Assembly: GCF_040712315.1 (NCBI RefSeq)
Contig: NC_134013.1
Span: 39,961,001 to 40,025,000, forward strand
Origin: Castanea sativa
Taxonomy: Eukaryota > Streptophyta > Magnoliopsida > Fagales > Fagaceae
Direction of reading: 5' to 3'
DNA: 64,000 bases
Each line of letters opens with the position of its first letter. The stretch's first letter is position 1. The notes under the pieces were generated by a model. That model searched no databases, was not told where the DNA came from, and worked only from the letters and a program-made list of their open reading frames with translations. A program made the translations under genes and the position numbers. Below, in pieces: positions 48,201-58,216 of this stretch.

Positions 48201-48286
48201 TATGGAATTAAAATCAGAGTAAAGCACTTGGAATACCAGGTGGGAACCTGTGCCGCATCTCCTTGGTTGGATGGCGCGAGTCGATT
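45232..48286. other. MULE interior without a recognised gene
   Basis: AT-rich, with intron-like stretches (poly-pyrimidine runs followed by 'tttgcag' near 46,233). Frames up to 131 codons match nothing I know. It may be further captured host sequence. Confidence 0.45.
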
Positions 48287-50668
48287 TCAGTTTGGGTGGA
48301 GCGTCAGCGTTTGCATCCTGTGGTTGCTCAGCTTGGTCACCTTGCCCCTGCTTAACGTACTGTCATGTGGATGCGTGGCTTGTGGAACATGTATCAAGGT
48401 AGAGGAGGTAGGAGGTGATTGTGTCTGACTTGGGCTGGTAGACATGAGCTTAACGTGGGGTGTTTGAAGGCTAGGGGTGGGTATAACTATCTGGGGGGAG
48501 CTAAAGGACGAGGCCGTGGGTGAGTTGTGGTCAACGGTGGTGGTGTGTGGGGAGGACTCAAATTCAGCATGGGTAAATCGCGAGTGAGATCCAGTGTCAA
48601 TGGGAGGGATGGGTGGCATGAGAGGGCTGGTTGTGTCCTTAGGGGTGGACACAGGTGGAACAGGGGTCACAGTGGCCAGAGGAGGGGTAGGGGCAGGTCG
48701 ATGACGTGTCATTGGAGCAGCTAAGCTCGTACTGGGCCCTACATCTAGTATTTCAGTCTGGTTTGCTGCTTCATCATTGGCTGGCACATCGATATGATCA
48801 ACCTCATCCACATCCTCAAGGTCCTTCTTAATGAACTTATATTCATAAGATTCTTCATTGAACCAGTTGAGGATAGCCAGTTGGGTTGCAAACTGTCATT
48901 AAATCACGGACATATATTAAGTACAACACATACATAACATCAAACACAACATATAAGTGAAAAATTAATTAATGCACATTACCAAAATGTCCATCTTAGC
49001 ACTAGCACGGTCGATATACAGTCGAGTGATTCTACGATACCACACCATATATGGATGATGACGTGACATCACCTCCTCCATCCTGAGTGCATTACAAACG
49101 TACTCGTCACGATCATTCCACTTCTGAATATGGAATGCATGTTCCGCCGACCAATTTTTCTCTACCTTGCCCCTCGTATCTATTTTGTGCAAAGCACGAT
49201 TGGTATTAGCATTTGTGGATTGTTCCTACTTTAGCCCAAACTGTCGCAGGACACGATCGGGTAGGTGGAACTCTACAAGCCAAAAACATATAAGTGGAAC
49301 GGTCGACCTCCACATGTTACTTCCCTCAATGCAAAAACTAGGAGGAAGGTGGCTCAAGTCATTTCCATATGACTCCCACTTAACCTACAAAAGCCACCAA
49401 GTAAAGCAACCACATTCAGATAATTTCCCATAATTTGCATAACAAGTACCACAATAGTTGGCAATGAAAAACTTTTTGAAGGACATAAGATGTTATGGAC
49501 ATATAAATATTATACTTGGTCGGGCCGTGTCGTGGCAATTTGATTGCAATATGTGGAAAGCACGTGCGTGGGAGCATTCTTTGTACACATCGCCCCTGCC
49601 CACCTACAAGCAAGTAACATCGCATGGTCATTGGCATTAGCCGTTTACGTATAAAAATGTGGCATAATACATGATAGCACCCTAATTATGCAATAGATAC
49701 TTACTTCATAGCAAGAGGAATTGGTGGTAGTGGTGGACCATAAACACCCTTGGGTTGGGGCACCATTTGTGGGGACATATTTGGGAACCTGACATATATC
49801 CACAATTGGACCAAAATCAGTGGTCCGCCAATCTGCTTTGCCTTCTTATCGGTTGCATTGCATAGTTGTCTATACAACCATGATAAGGCTGTACTACCCC
49901 AACTATACTTGCGTGGATTACGAAGGTATTGCATGAACTCTAACCATATGAGATGGACCCTATCTCCGGACTTGTCAAGAAATACCTATCCCCTAGTAGG
50001 GCTAGTATATAACAGTGAGCATACTGATGAACTTGAATCTCATTGGCATTTGGAGGCAGTGGTTGTCTGATTCTTTCAACAAGTGCGGGTATTAGAATCC
50101 TTTGACCTTTTAGCACAGTTTGAGGGCCATTTGGAATTTGAATTCCAAGCATTTCAGCACACACGTCTTCCCAAGTTCTTTTAGAAGGCCCAACCATTGC
50201 CTCACCCTCGATGGGAAACCCCATGATAACTTCCACATCTTGCAATGTAATCGTCATCTCACCATATGGTAGGTGGAATGTATGGGTCTCTGGGCACCAT
50301 CGCTCTACAAATGCAGTGATTAGTGCATGGTCAAGCTGTATGGATGGGACCAAGTGCAGACCCTCTAGACCAAGCAACCTCACAATGGCAAGGACACGAT
50401 CATCTACCATAGGATCTCGAAGTCTCAATTCTTCATGGCGACTTCGACAATCCAGTGTGCCAGGAGGATCCTGCAAATATTATAACAATAGATGAAAATC
50501 TTATGCAAATATTTAGTATTTATGGCTAATTAGAGTTGTGAAATGAATGCATAGTACAAGAAAACTCATGCAATTACCTATCCCCTAGGGTTCCACAGTA
50601 ACTCAAATCGATGTTTAACTTGTTCCGTCAATACACTACGATCAATGGGTCCAGGATCTATCGTCGTG
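48287..50668 (-). pseudogene. Plant mobile domain (MAIN-like) gene, five exons, broken
   Basis: Minus-strand exons with GT/AG borders: 50,668-50,578, 50,470-49,705, 49,603-49,516, 49,384-48,983, 48,892-48,287. Exon 1 carries DPGPIDRSVLTEQVKHRFEL; exon 2 RHEELRLRDPMVDDRVLAIV, VERWCPETHTFHLPYGEMTI, ITLQDVEVIMGFPIEGEA and, after a 1-base frameshift near 49,985, YLRNPRKYSWGSTALSWLYR; exon 4 LICFWLVEFHLPDRVLRQFG and PYMVWYRRITR; exon 5 is a Pro/Ser/Thr-rich tail. These are hallmarks of the PMD family (MAIN, MAIL1, 'PP7 long form homolog'). Host PMD proteins act in the nucleus in gene regulation and transposon silencing; transposon-borne PMDs are known. In-frame TAGs at 50,578-50,580 and 49,226-49,228 plus the frameshift disable it. 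An upstream first exon is likely but not located. Confidence 0.87.
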
Positions 50669-50869
50669 CTACAAAAAGTTTTTGTGTCATATCAGCTATA
50701 AATAATAGGGAGAAAGAAATAATTAGAAGACTTAAGGCATAACAAGAAAAGGAGATCAAAAAGTCAAGCTCAAGCATAAGATGGATAAAGAGGAGCTATG
50801 CTCTACTAGAACAATATTAATCAAAGGAAACAATACAAATGACTTGGCTTGAACTACCACATTCGTCTG

Positions 50870-51085
50870 CCCACCAACACAAAAATTGAATTAGTCCTAA
50901 CATATTTCAGTCAACCATTAGCACATAAGAAACAACTAACATTCAAGAGCACTATCTACACAAATTAACTAAGATACTATTAAACTCATAGAAAAGTAAT
51001 CATGATTTGGGCAGATTATATAGGTGGAAGAGGGAGAAAGAAATAATTAGAAGTTTCAGAGGCATAACAAGAACAAATAAAACAA
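50870..51085 (+). repeat. Internal MULE duplication, copy 1
   Basis: Matches about 52,165-52,365 in the same orientation: shared 'cctaacatatttcagtcaac', 'aactaagatactattaaact', 'gcagattatat' and 'gggagaaagaaataattaga'. Part of the motif is present a third time at 50,708-50,760 and 52,100-52,150. Confidence 0.85.
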
Positions 51086-51689
51086 AAACAAGTATGTATC
51101 GAAGTTTTAAGTCGGTGCTTCTGTTGTTGTTGTGAGTCTTGTGACTTTGTGATTTGATTTGTGAGGTTTCTCTATGTCTCTGAATTTTTTTTTTTTTTTG
51201 AGTAATTGACAAGTTTGAAAACTTCTAGTTTGTTTGAGAAAGCTACAAATAAATACAGTGGGGCTCACTCTATTACATACCCAGATAGCCACAGAGAGAG
51301 AATGAGAGAGGGATATCAAGGCTTTTGATATGTGCAAGTACAAGTGTCCAACCGAAATCAACATGCCATGATAAACTGCTTGTTGATTTTTTTTTTTGGT
51401 CGGGGGGGGGGGGTTATTTTTGATACCTTTACTGCATTTGATTTATTTTTTATTATTATTGATAAAATTTACTGCGTTTGATTTGATTACATTGAATTTG
51501 ACTATCATGCGCATTGTTACCGTGTGTTTCATTTTGTAACATTTTCTAGATCTTATTAATTAAAAATTGGAAAAAATGTAAATTAAAACCTTTTAAGTTT
51601 GACCAAAATTCATTTTAATCCACTAATTTTACTATAATCAATTGATTCATATAAGTTTTAAGTTCATTTAATTAAAGCATCTCCATCCA

Positions 51690-52047
51690 TTGTGTAGGAT
51701 AGCAAAGAAGCAGAAGTGTTGGCTTGTAGAAGGGCTGTGGAATTTGCAATGGAAGCAGGTTTCATGGAGATCATATTAGAGGGGGATAATGTTAATGTCA
51801 TTAAAGCCATTATGGACTCAAGGACTAACAGCTCCAGGTTGGGAAATATCTATGAAAATATCTGCTGTATAGGGAGGGTTTTGGAATGTTTTTTGTTAGC
51901 TATGTTAGGAGGGCAGCAAATTTTGTGGCACATTCTTTGGCCAAATTTGCCAAACACATATTGACACAAATTGACAGAAAGACTTTACATTTTTGCCTTG
52001 AAAAAATTTTATTCTAATTTTGAGACCTTTTCTTATTAAAAAAAAAA
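51690..52047 (+). pseudogene. RNase H (RVT_3) fragment with poly(A)-like tail
   Basis: From 51,700 the frame reads DSKEAEVLACRRAVEFAMEA, then FMEIILEGDNVNVIKAIMDS and SSRLGNIYENI. A frame change gives VRRAANFVAHSLAKFA. This is the RNase H-like domain found in plant 'putative ribonuclease H' LINE-derived proteins, including the E and D/N blocks and the final H.LAK. It starts after a 'tgtag' acceptor-like site and ends in 'ttattaaaaaaaaaag'. It is a truncated LINE or captured exon; the LINE at 22.6 kb lacks this domain. Confidence 0.72.
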
Positions 52048-52067
52048 GTTAAGAAGCAACTGAATCA

Positions 52068-52365
52068 TTCCTCTGCCCACCATTGAATAAAAGTTAGCAC
52101 ATAAGAAAAAAACAATCATTCCTAACATATTTCAGTCAACCATTAGTACATAAGAAAGTTGTAAACTTCCTCTGCCCACCATCTCAAAAATTGAATCATT
52201 CCTAACATATTTTAGTCAACCATTAGCAATCTACACAAATTAACTAAGATACTATTAAACTCATAAAAAAGCAATCATGATTTGGGCAGATTATATTGGT
52301 GGGAGAGGGAGAAAGAAATAATTAGAAGATTCAGAGGCATAACAAGAACAAATAAAAACTAAACC
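52068..52365 (+). repeat. Internal MULE duplication, copy 2
   Basis: Copy of 50,870-51,085, with a further partial unit at its start. The RNase H fragment lies between the copies. Confidence 0.85.
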
Positions 52366-52442
52366 CAAATCTCCAAATCACTAAACCTAAAAACCAAATC
52401 AAAACCCATTTTAGCCAATAAATAAAGAGAAACAAATCACAT

Positions 52443-52443
<1 letters not shown>

Positions 52444-52491
<48 letters not shown>

Positions 52492-52589
52492 CGAACCTGC
52501 TGGTTGATGATGGACGGAGAAAACGGCGTAGGAAGAGAGAGACACCGGAGAGAGAGAGAAAGAAGAACGGCGTAGAAAGAGAGAGACAC

Positions 52590-52624
<35 letters not shown>

Positions 52625-52640
52625 ACGGCATAGAGAGAGA
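52444..52640. repeat. GA microsatellite and about 50-bp minisatellite
   Basis: A GA run at 52,444-52,488, then three units sharing 'aacggcgtag(a/g)aagagagag' and 'acaccggagagagagag'. Frames of repeated Leu-Ser on minus are artefacts. Confidence 0.92.
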
Positions 52641-52659
52641 GAAGACTGAAGGCTTAGGT

Positions 52660-52873
52660 AAATCAATTATAGCATACTCGGATTGTAGTTGTTACAAGAC
52701 ATAAATTTTTTTTTTAAACCGCAATGGAAGTCGAGTACAGCATACTCGACTTTTAATGGAAGTCGAGTATGCTATACTCAATTTTAGTGGTTTCTACGTG
52801 GCTTTTTCCTCTCTTTTTTAATCCACGTCAGAACTATTTTTAGTAGGAAGTCGAGTTTGGTAAAATCGACTTC
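52660..52873. promoter_or_regulatory. Right array of inverted GTCGAG/CTCGAC motifs
   Basis: Copies at 52,727-52,752, 52,759-52,785 and 52,847-52,873, with a partial one near 52,660. Same motif as the left array. Confidence 0.7.
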
Positions 52874-52961
52874 CAAAAAGAGTCCAACTAACGAATTAAG
52901 TTTGAACACATGCCCTCATCCTAAAATTTTTCCCTTATTGTACTGTTTGCCAAATTTTGCC
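52847..52961 (-). repeat. Right TIR of the MULE
   Basis: Inverted match to 40,332-40,446 with about three differences over 115 bp. Confidence 0.93.
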
Positions 52962-53319
52962 AAAAATCTAGTTTCAAGGTAAAAAAAAACTTGAGTAGGA
53001 TTTAACCTAAATAATCAACAAGGCAACAATTCACTAATAGAGTGGAAGTTTTTACAATAAACTTAATCCTAAATCTACTGCTACTTCATGTAGTACTTAC
53101 TCACGTGACCACACGCAGTTCCAAATCCATGAACTCTTCTATTATGAATTTGTTGCACACAAATGCTCCGATATGTGACTTTGAGAACTCCACTCAATAA
53201 TTTAGATCATCAACTGTGGTTGATTTGATTTCAACACCTTTTCTCCACTGGTACTAGCAGTATTAATTTGATCTCTGGTAGATGCTCATTGAGTTAGAAG
53301 GTTACAGAACCCCACAGAT

Positions 53320-54106
53320 CTCACAGGAGTAATTTATAAGTTTTGAAAAACATGTATTAGAGTTTTGCTTTTATACCTAGCAGTGTTGGACTCAAACTCG
53401 AAACGTTTTGCGGGCTTTTGGGTCTTCATTAAAATTTTGCAAATTGTGGTTCGATCGTTGAAGTACTCTCTCGATCAGTCGAGCTCTTCATTTTCTGAAA
53501 TCCTTTTTTTGCAACTTGTACATTCTTGAATCTTGACTTGAATCAACTTGAGCAATGTCTAAACCTTTTCAAAGACACTAAGATCTTATACTAGACTAGG
53601 TTTTGTATCGGTTTGCCAACACACAACAAATTTAGTTCCTAAATATTTAGAACCTAATAGACTCTTTTACTCTAGATTTTATCACACAAACCTCTTGCTC
53701 GTGACTCCAAGGAGATCTTGAAGATTTGATCTCTGTAGAAAACTTTGGGATGACTTTATGGCTTCAAACTTGTTTTGCACTAATTATATGACAACATCAA
53801 CACTGTGGAAGATGATTATCTATTTACTTCTAAATCACGGGTTGAATAAGTGGAGGTTAGAATTTTCTCTGAATAGCACCAGCTTTTCTGCTTCTCCGAT
53901 TTTTGTGAAGTCGTGTTTAATAGGCTTCTATGTAGGCTTTCTATTGTGGTTACTAAAACCCACTCATATAGTTGACTTAAAAAGAATAATGTTAGATCAA
54001 TATTAATTTTGCAATTCTTTATCCATCGGCTGGTATCCAATATGTCTCGATCAATCTCAGTTAATGTCGAGATTCTAGAAACTTGCTTTTATTCAACTAA
54101 TCTTTG
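53320..54106 (+). repeat. Older LTR fragments flanking the MULE nest and small copia
   Basis: Contains phrases found in the LTR at 34,550-35,390 ('aagtcgtgtttaat(a/g)gg', 'ggctttctattgtggttac' versus 'gactttccattagggttac') and in the LTR at 39,811. The 82-codon frame at 53,758-54,006 has no family signal. At least two LTR copies appear joined here; borders are unclear. Confidence 0.5.
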
Positions 54107-54257
54107 GTCTTTGTTAACATGTAATAGGATGAGGGTCTTAGACCCACCTTGTTTACTTATATAGCACACATGCTTGTACTATACACATACTTGTACTACA
54201 CACTTTGCCTCCTATATAAAGACACTCATGTATATTTTATTACGCGTGAAATGCAAT

Positions 54258-54908
54258 CACTACAATAAAAAAGACATAATACAATAAGTATTATTGCAAC
54301 AAAAAAAGAGAGGATAATATATATACATATATACACACTATTGCATCGCTAGGTTGTTTTTTGTTGCAATAGCAACTTAAATTTATTACATCAATATGAG
54401 ATTATAGCAATAATTATTATGTTACATCGAAATGTGTTGTTGTAATAGGTAACTCTTATTTTACATTGAGATATGTTGTTGCAATATGTAATCTTTTATT
54501 TCACATTGAATTATATTGTTGTAATAGGTTAAATCTTTATTTCACAACAAATTTTGTTGATGTAACAGAGGTGAGTAATTGAGTAGCGGGAAAATTTGGA
54601 AAATTGGGGCTATTTTTTTTTCCCATTAATTTCCTCTCTCTCACCCACGTCTATCCCTTTTTGTTTTTCTCATCTCAATATTTCTCTCTCACCCACACAT
54701 GTCTTCCTTTTTTTTTTCTTTTTTTTTTTTCTCATCTCAATTTCTCACTTTCTCTCACCACACCTATCTTCCTATTTTTTCTCATCTAAATTTAACTCAC
54801 ACCCACGCCTAACTCATAATTTTTTCCTTTTTTTTTTCATCTTAGTTTCCCTCTTTATCTCACTCACCTCTATCTCCTATTTTTTTGCCTTTTTTTAAAA
54901 AAATCTCA

Positions 54909-54945
<37 letters not shown>

Positions 54946-55036
54946 GCCTACCTCTTTTTCTTTTTTCTTTTCTTTTCATCTTACTTTCCCTCTCTCTCTC
55001 ACCCACATTTATCTCCATATTTTTCTCATCTAAATT

Positions 55037-55071
<35 letters not shown>

Positions 55072-56008
55072 TTTTTTCAATTCACTTTCCCTCTTTTCTG
55101 TTAAGTGTATCTTAAAATTCAAATTTATCTACTAACTACAAAACTTATCTCTCAAATTTCCATCTCACCCTCATATCTACTAACTTGAAATTTTTTCTCT
55201 CAAATTCAGTCTTTCTTAATTCAAATAGTCTCCTTGGAGAGACTCTTTCTCAGTTTAAAGATTCTCTCTAACTTTCAAGTAATCTTTTGATTCTCTTTAA
55301 ATTTTAATTTGATTTTTCTTTGTTTAATTGCACAATTTCAAGTAGTATTGTTTTATATATGTTTTTTTTAGAATCAATGATGGTGTATATTGGTGTCATT
55401 GTGTTGTATTTATGATGTTTTTCAACTTTATACTTATTTTCTTTTTATTTTTTTCCAAAATAGGTGGTAAGTCAATGAAATGGTCATGAATTATGCTTGG
55501 ATAACACCTTCGGGAAGAAACTTTTCTTTCATGTTGTATTGATTTTTGCTTACTTTTTTAAAACTGTGTGATTGAATGTAAACTTAACAAGTTGTGTATA
55601 TATTTGTATTTTTTGACATACGAATTGAAATGAAGTATTTAAAGTTTTTCATCTTTTATGCATATCTTTAATTTGTTAGTATGATTCCTAGATATAGTTT
55701 TTGAATTGCAAAACAGGTTAATGAAAAAATTATTATTTAAGAAAATGATTTATTTATTTTTAAATTTTTTTGAAAAATTATTATTTTTTAATAAATCAAC
55801 TTATTGCAAAGAGATTTTCAAAATAAATTGTTGCAATATATGGAATGCATTGCCATGAAAATTTAGTGTTACACAAACCTATTGCCTCAGAGTTTATTAC
55901 AATGACTTGCATTGACTTTTTTGTCGTTGCAATAACACCTATTACAACGACATTAGTTGTTATTGCAACGAATTTTTTCATTGTATTTAAGTCTTTTTTC
56001 TTGTAGTG
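54258..56008. mobile_element. Non-autonomous CACTA element, TSD AAT
   Basis: It begins CACTACAATAAAAAAGAC and, inverted, ends CACTACAAGAAAAAAGAC. AAT flanks it (54,255-54,257 and 56,009-56,011); the right LTR shows the empty site 'gaaatacaatactattc'. Subterminal repeats such as 'ttgttgtaataggt' and 'ttgttgcaatatgt' recur at 54,360-54,560 and, inverted, at 55,800-55,980, as usual in CACTA/EnSpm elements. At 1751 bp it has no transposase. Most of the middle is CT-rich simple sequence. Confidence 0.93.
54610..55110. repeat. CT-rich low-complexity block inside the CACTA element
   Basis: CT runs at 54,911-54,943 and 55,040-55,063 plus many 'ttttttctcatct' units ('cacccac' interspersed). Ser/Leu/Phe-rich frames here are artefacts. 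Confidence 0.9.
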
Positions 56009-56035
56009 AATACTATTCATTCAATATTTCTAACA

Positions 56036-56048
56036 TGGTATCAGAGCC
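56036..56048 (+). other. Primer binding site of the small copia element
   Basis: TGGTATCAGAGCC directly follows the LTR end CTAACA; it is complementary to the 3' end of initiator Met-tRNA. Confidence 0.95.
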
Positions 56049-56575
56049 ACTACTCTAACATTTTCTTGCGTTTTGCAGTCTTGTCTTTGTTGGTATTCTT
56101 CGTTGCCTCAACTTCTCCAGTTATTAAGCTTTCTGCGTCGCTCCGATTGCTCCGCCGCTGTTAGAGGTCCTCAAGGGTGAATCTCCACCGCCAGAAACAC
56201 TCTCTCTGCAACCAAAGACCACAGCCTTCTCGGGTCTATCCACTGTGATCTCCGATTACGATAGTAGAAATATTATTCTGTAGATCTTAAATTGATCTAA
56301 TCAACGCCACCGAAATCATCCCCATCTAACCATTCACACGCCGCCATGCACCAGTCAAAAAGTTTAGGTGAAATTCCTCACACGCCATCAGTGTTGGTCC
56401 GACCTTGATGTCGCCGCCGCCACCGTCGGAATTGTCTTTGTCCGATCTACCTTATCAAAAAATAATCGGCGTCAACAGAAGCTCCACGCTCCCTCATGCG
56501 ACGCCTAAAGTTTCCGCATCTTCATCTACACACCTCACGTGCCTCACGCACTTCCACTAACCCTTTATGGCAGAT

Positions 56576-57960
56576 TGCAATGAAAGAGAAACTTGATGCA
56601 TTATCTAAAAACTAGACATGGGATTTGGTGACTCTCCCCCCTGGAAAATTTGTGGTTGGTTGTAAGTGGATCTACAAAATCAAGACTCGCTCCCATTGGT
56701 CCATTGAACATTATAAAGCTCGTCTTGTTGCAAAAGGTTTTACATAGGATTATGAGATTGATTATGAAGAGACCTTTACTCTGATTGCTCGAATCTCATC
56801 TATTCATGTTTTTTTAGTTGTTGTCGCTGCCTGTAAATGAGACATTTTTTAGATGGATGTCAAAAATGTCTTCCTTAATGGGAATTTAAGTGAAGAAGTT
56901 TATATGCGACCTCCTCCAAGTCTCTCTATTGAATCGAACAGGGTTTGTCGCATTCGACGTGCACTTTATGGCCTTAAACAAGCTCCATGAGCTTGGTTTG
57001 CCAAGTTTAGCGCTACCATCTCTCGCTAGGGTCACATTGCCAGTCATTATGATTCTGCCTTATTTCTTCATCGCACTGACAAATGCACTATTTTGCTTCT
57101 CCTATATGTGGATGATATGATCATAACTTGTGATGCCCTTAGTGGCATTCAAGAACTCAAGGATTTTCTTAGTCAGAAATTTGAGATGAAAGATCTTGTA
57201 CATCTCAGCTACTTCTTGGGTCTTAAAATCACTCATTCCACATATGAAATTTATATTACTCAAGCTAAGTTTGCTTCTGAACTTTTGTCTCGAGCTAGAC
57301 TCATTGATAGCAAGACTATTGACACTCTAGTTGAACTTAATGCGCATCTAACTCCTTCAGGGGGGAAACCATTGTCTAATTCCTCTCTTTACAGACGATT
57401 GGTTGGCATCCTAGTTTATCTCACTGTCACTCGTCCAGACATTTCCTATGTTGTTCACCAGGTGAGTCAGTATCTGTCTGCTCTATGATCGACTCACTAT
57501 GCTATTGTTCTGCGCATTCTTTGATACTTGAAAGAAACTCTCTTTCATGACATTTTCTACTTTGCTTAATCTCCTCTTATTCTCCGTACATTCTCTGATG
57601 CTGATTGGGCAGGAGATCCCACTAATCAAAGGTCAACCATTGGTTATTATTTTCTTCTTGGTTTTTCTCTAATTTCTTGACGAAGCAAGAAACAAATAGT
57701 TGTGGCCCACTCTAGTATTGAAGTTAAATATCATGCCCTTGCTGATATCACATCTGAGCTCATTTGGCTTCAATGATTTCTTAAGGATTTAGGTGTGTCT
57801 ACATCATCTGTTACTCCTCTTTGTTGTGATAACTAAAGTACCATTTAGCTCACAATGGTGTCTTCCATAAACTAACTAAATACATCGAGATCCATTGTCA
57901 TTTTATCCGTTATCATCTTGTCCATAGTACTCTCAAGTTGTTTATAATCTCCTCTAAAGA
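56576..57960 (+). pseudogene. Copia RT and RNase H, one frame with twelve stops
   Basis: One frame runs through the whole region. It reads [66 protein letters not shown] (YVDD at 57,105-57,116), FEMKDLVHLSYFLGLKI, LVGILVYLTVTRPDISYVVH, then RNase H with TFSDADWAGDPTNQRSTIGY and IVVAHSSIEVKYHALA. Stops occur at 56,613, 56,745, 56,838, 56,850, 56,988, 57,027, 57,486, 57,522, 57,567, 57,678, 57,774 and 57,834, with no frameshift seen before 57,836. The upstream part (56,050-56,575) is non-coding and probably the site of the internal deletion. Confidence 0.9.
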
Positions 57961-58216
57961 CTAATTTGCAAATATTTTCACCAAATCATATCATAAGGGA
58001 CGCCTTTGTGCTTTGGTTAACAACCTCAAGTTTGTCTCACACTCACCTAGAGTTTGAGTGGGTTGTTAATGTGTAATAGACTATGGGCCTTAAGCCTACC
58101 TTGTTTACTTGTATAGCATATATACTTGTACTACACACTCTGCCTCTTATATAAAGGCACTCATGTATATTTTATTACATATGAAATACAATACTATTCA
58201 TTTAGTATTTCTAGCA

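Larger units (their letters stand above)
40332..52961. mobile_element. 12.6-kb Mutator-like element with transposase and PMD gene
   Basis: Terminal inverted repeats of 115 bp (40,332-40,446 and 52,847-52,961) differ at about 3 positions; the tips are GGCAAAATTTGGCAAACAGT. Inside, left to right: inverted GTCGAG/CTCGAC motifs, AT microsatellites, a mudrA-like transposase (+), a LIL3-like host gene fragment (-), a five-exon plant mobile domain gene (-), an RNase H fragment (+), a local duplication, GA repeats and a second motif array. The convergent pair mirrors maize MuDR (mudrA/mudrB). No 9-10-bp target duplication is visible (flanks tcaatgaaa and aaaaatcta). All genes are broken, so this copy is not autonomous now. 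Confidence 0.93.
40199..53314 (+). mobile_element. Second LTR of the nest, split by the MULE, TSD CAGAT
   Basis: It starts TGTTAACCTAATAC at 40,199 and ends CAGAACCCCA at 53,314, with CAGAT at 40,194-40,198 and 53,315-53,319. Without the MULE it is only about 486 bp. Its 'gatgacctaggagaatcaatgaaa' (left of the MULE) and 'tctagtttcaaggtaaaaaa' (right) match consecutive sequence at 32,697-32,750, showing that the MULE interrupts one LTR. The outer ends are less certain than the MULE insertion. Confidence 0.55.
54112..58216 (+). mobile_element. Small copia element, TSD GTCTT, internally deleted
   Basis: Left LTR 54,112-56,035 (about 170 bp once the CACTA insertion is removed), right LTR 58,064-58,216 (153 bp). 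GTCTT flanks both ends (54,107-54,111 and 58,217-58,221). The PBS TGGTATCAGAGCC starts at 56,036 and a purine-rich 'gagtttgagtgggt' precedes the right LTR. The interior, about 2.0 kb, keeps only RT and RNase H; gag, protease and integrase are gone, so it could move only with proteins from elsewhere. The left LTR has an extra short tandem unit ('cttgtacta' repeated). Confidence 0.93.

Noticed and set aside
52437..52666. Leu-Ser repeat frames on the minus strand
   Set aside because: Produced by the GA microsatellite.
54596..55115. Phe/Leu/Ser-rich frames of 60-100 codons
   Set aside because: Produced by CT-rich low-complexity sequence in the CACTA element.
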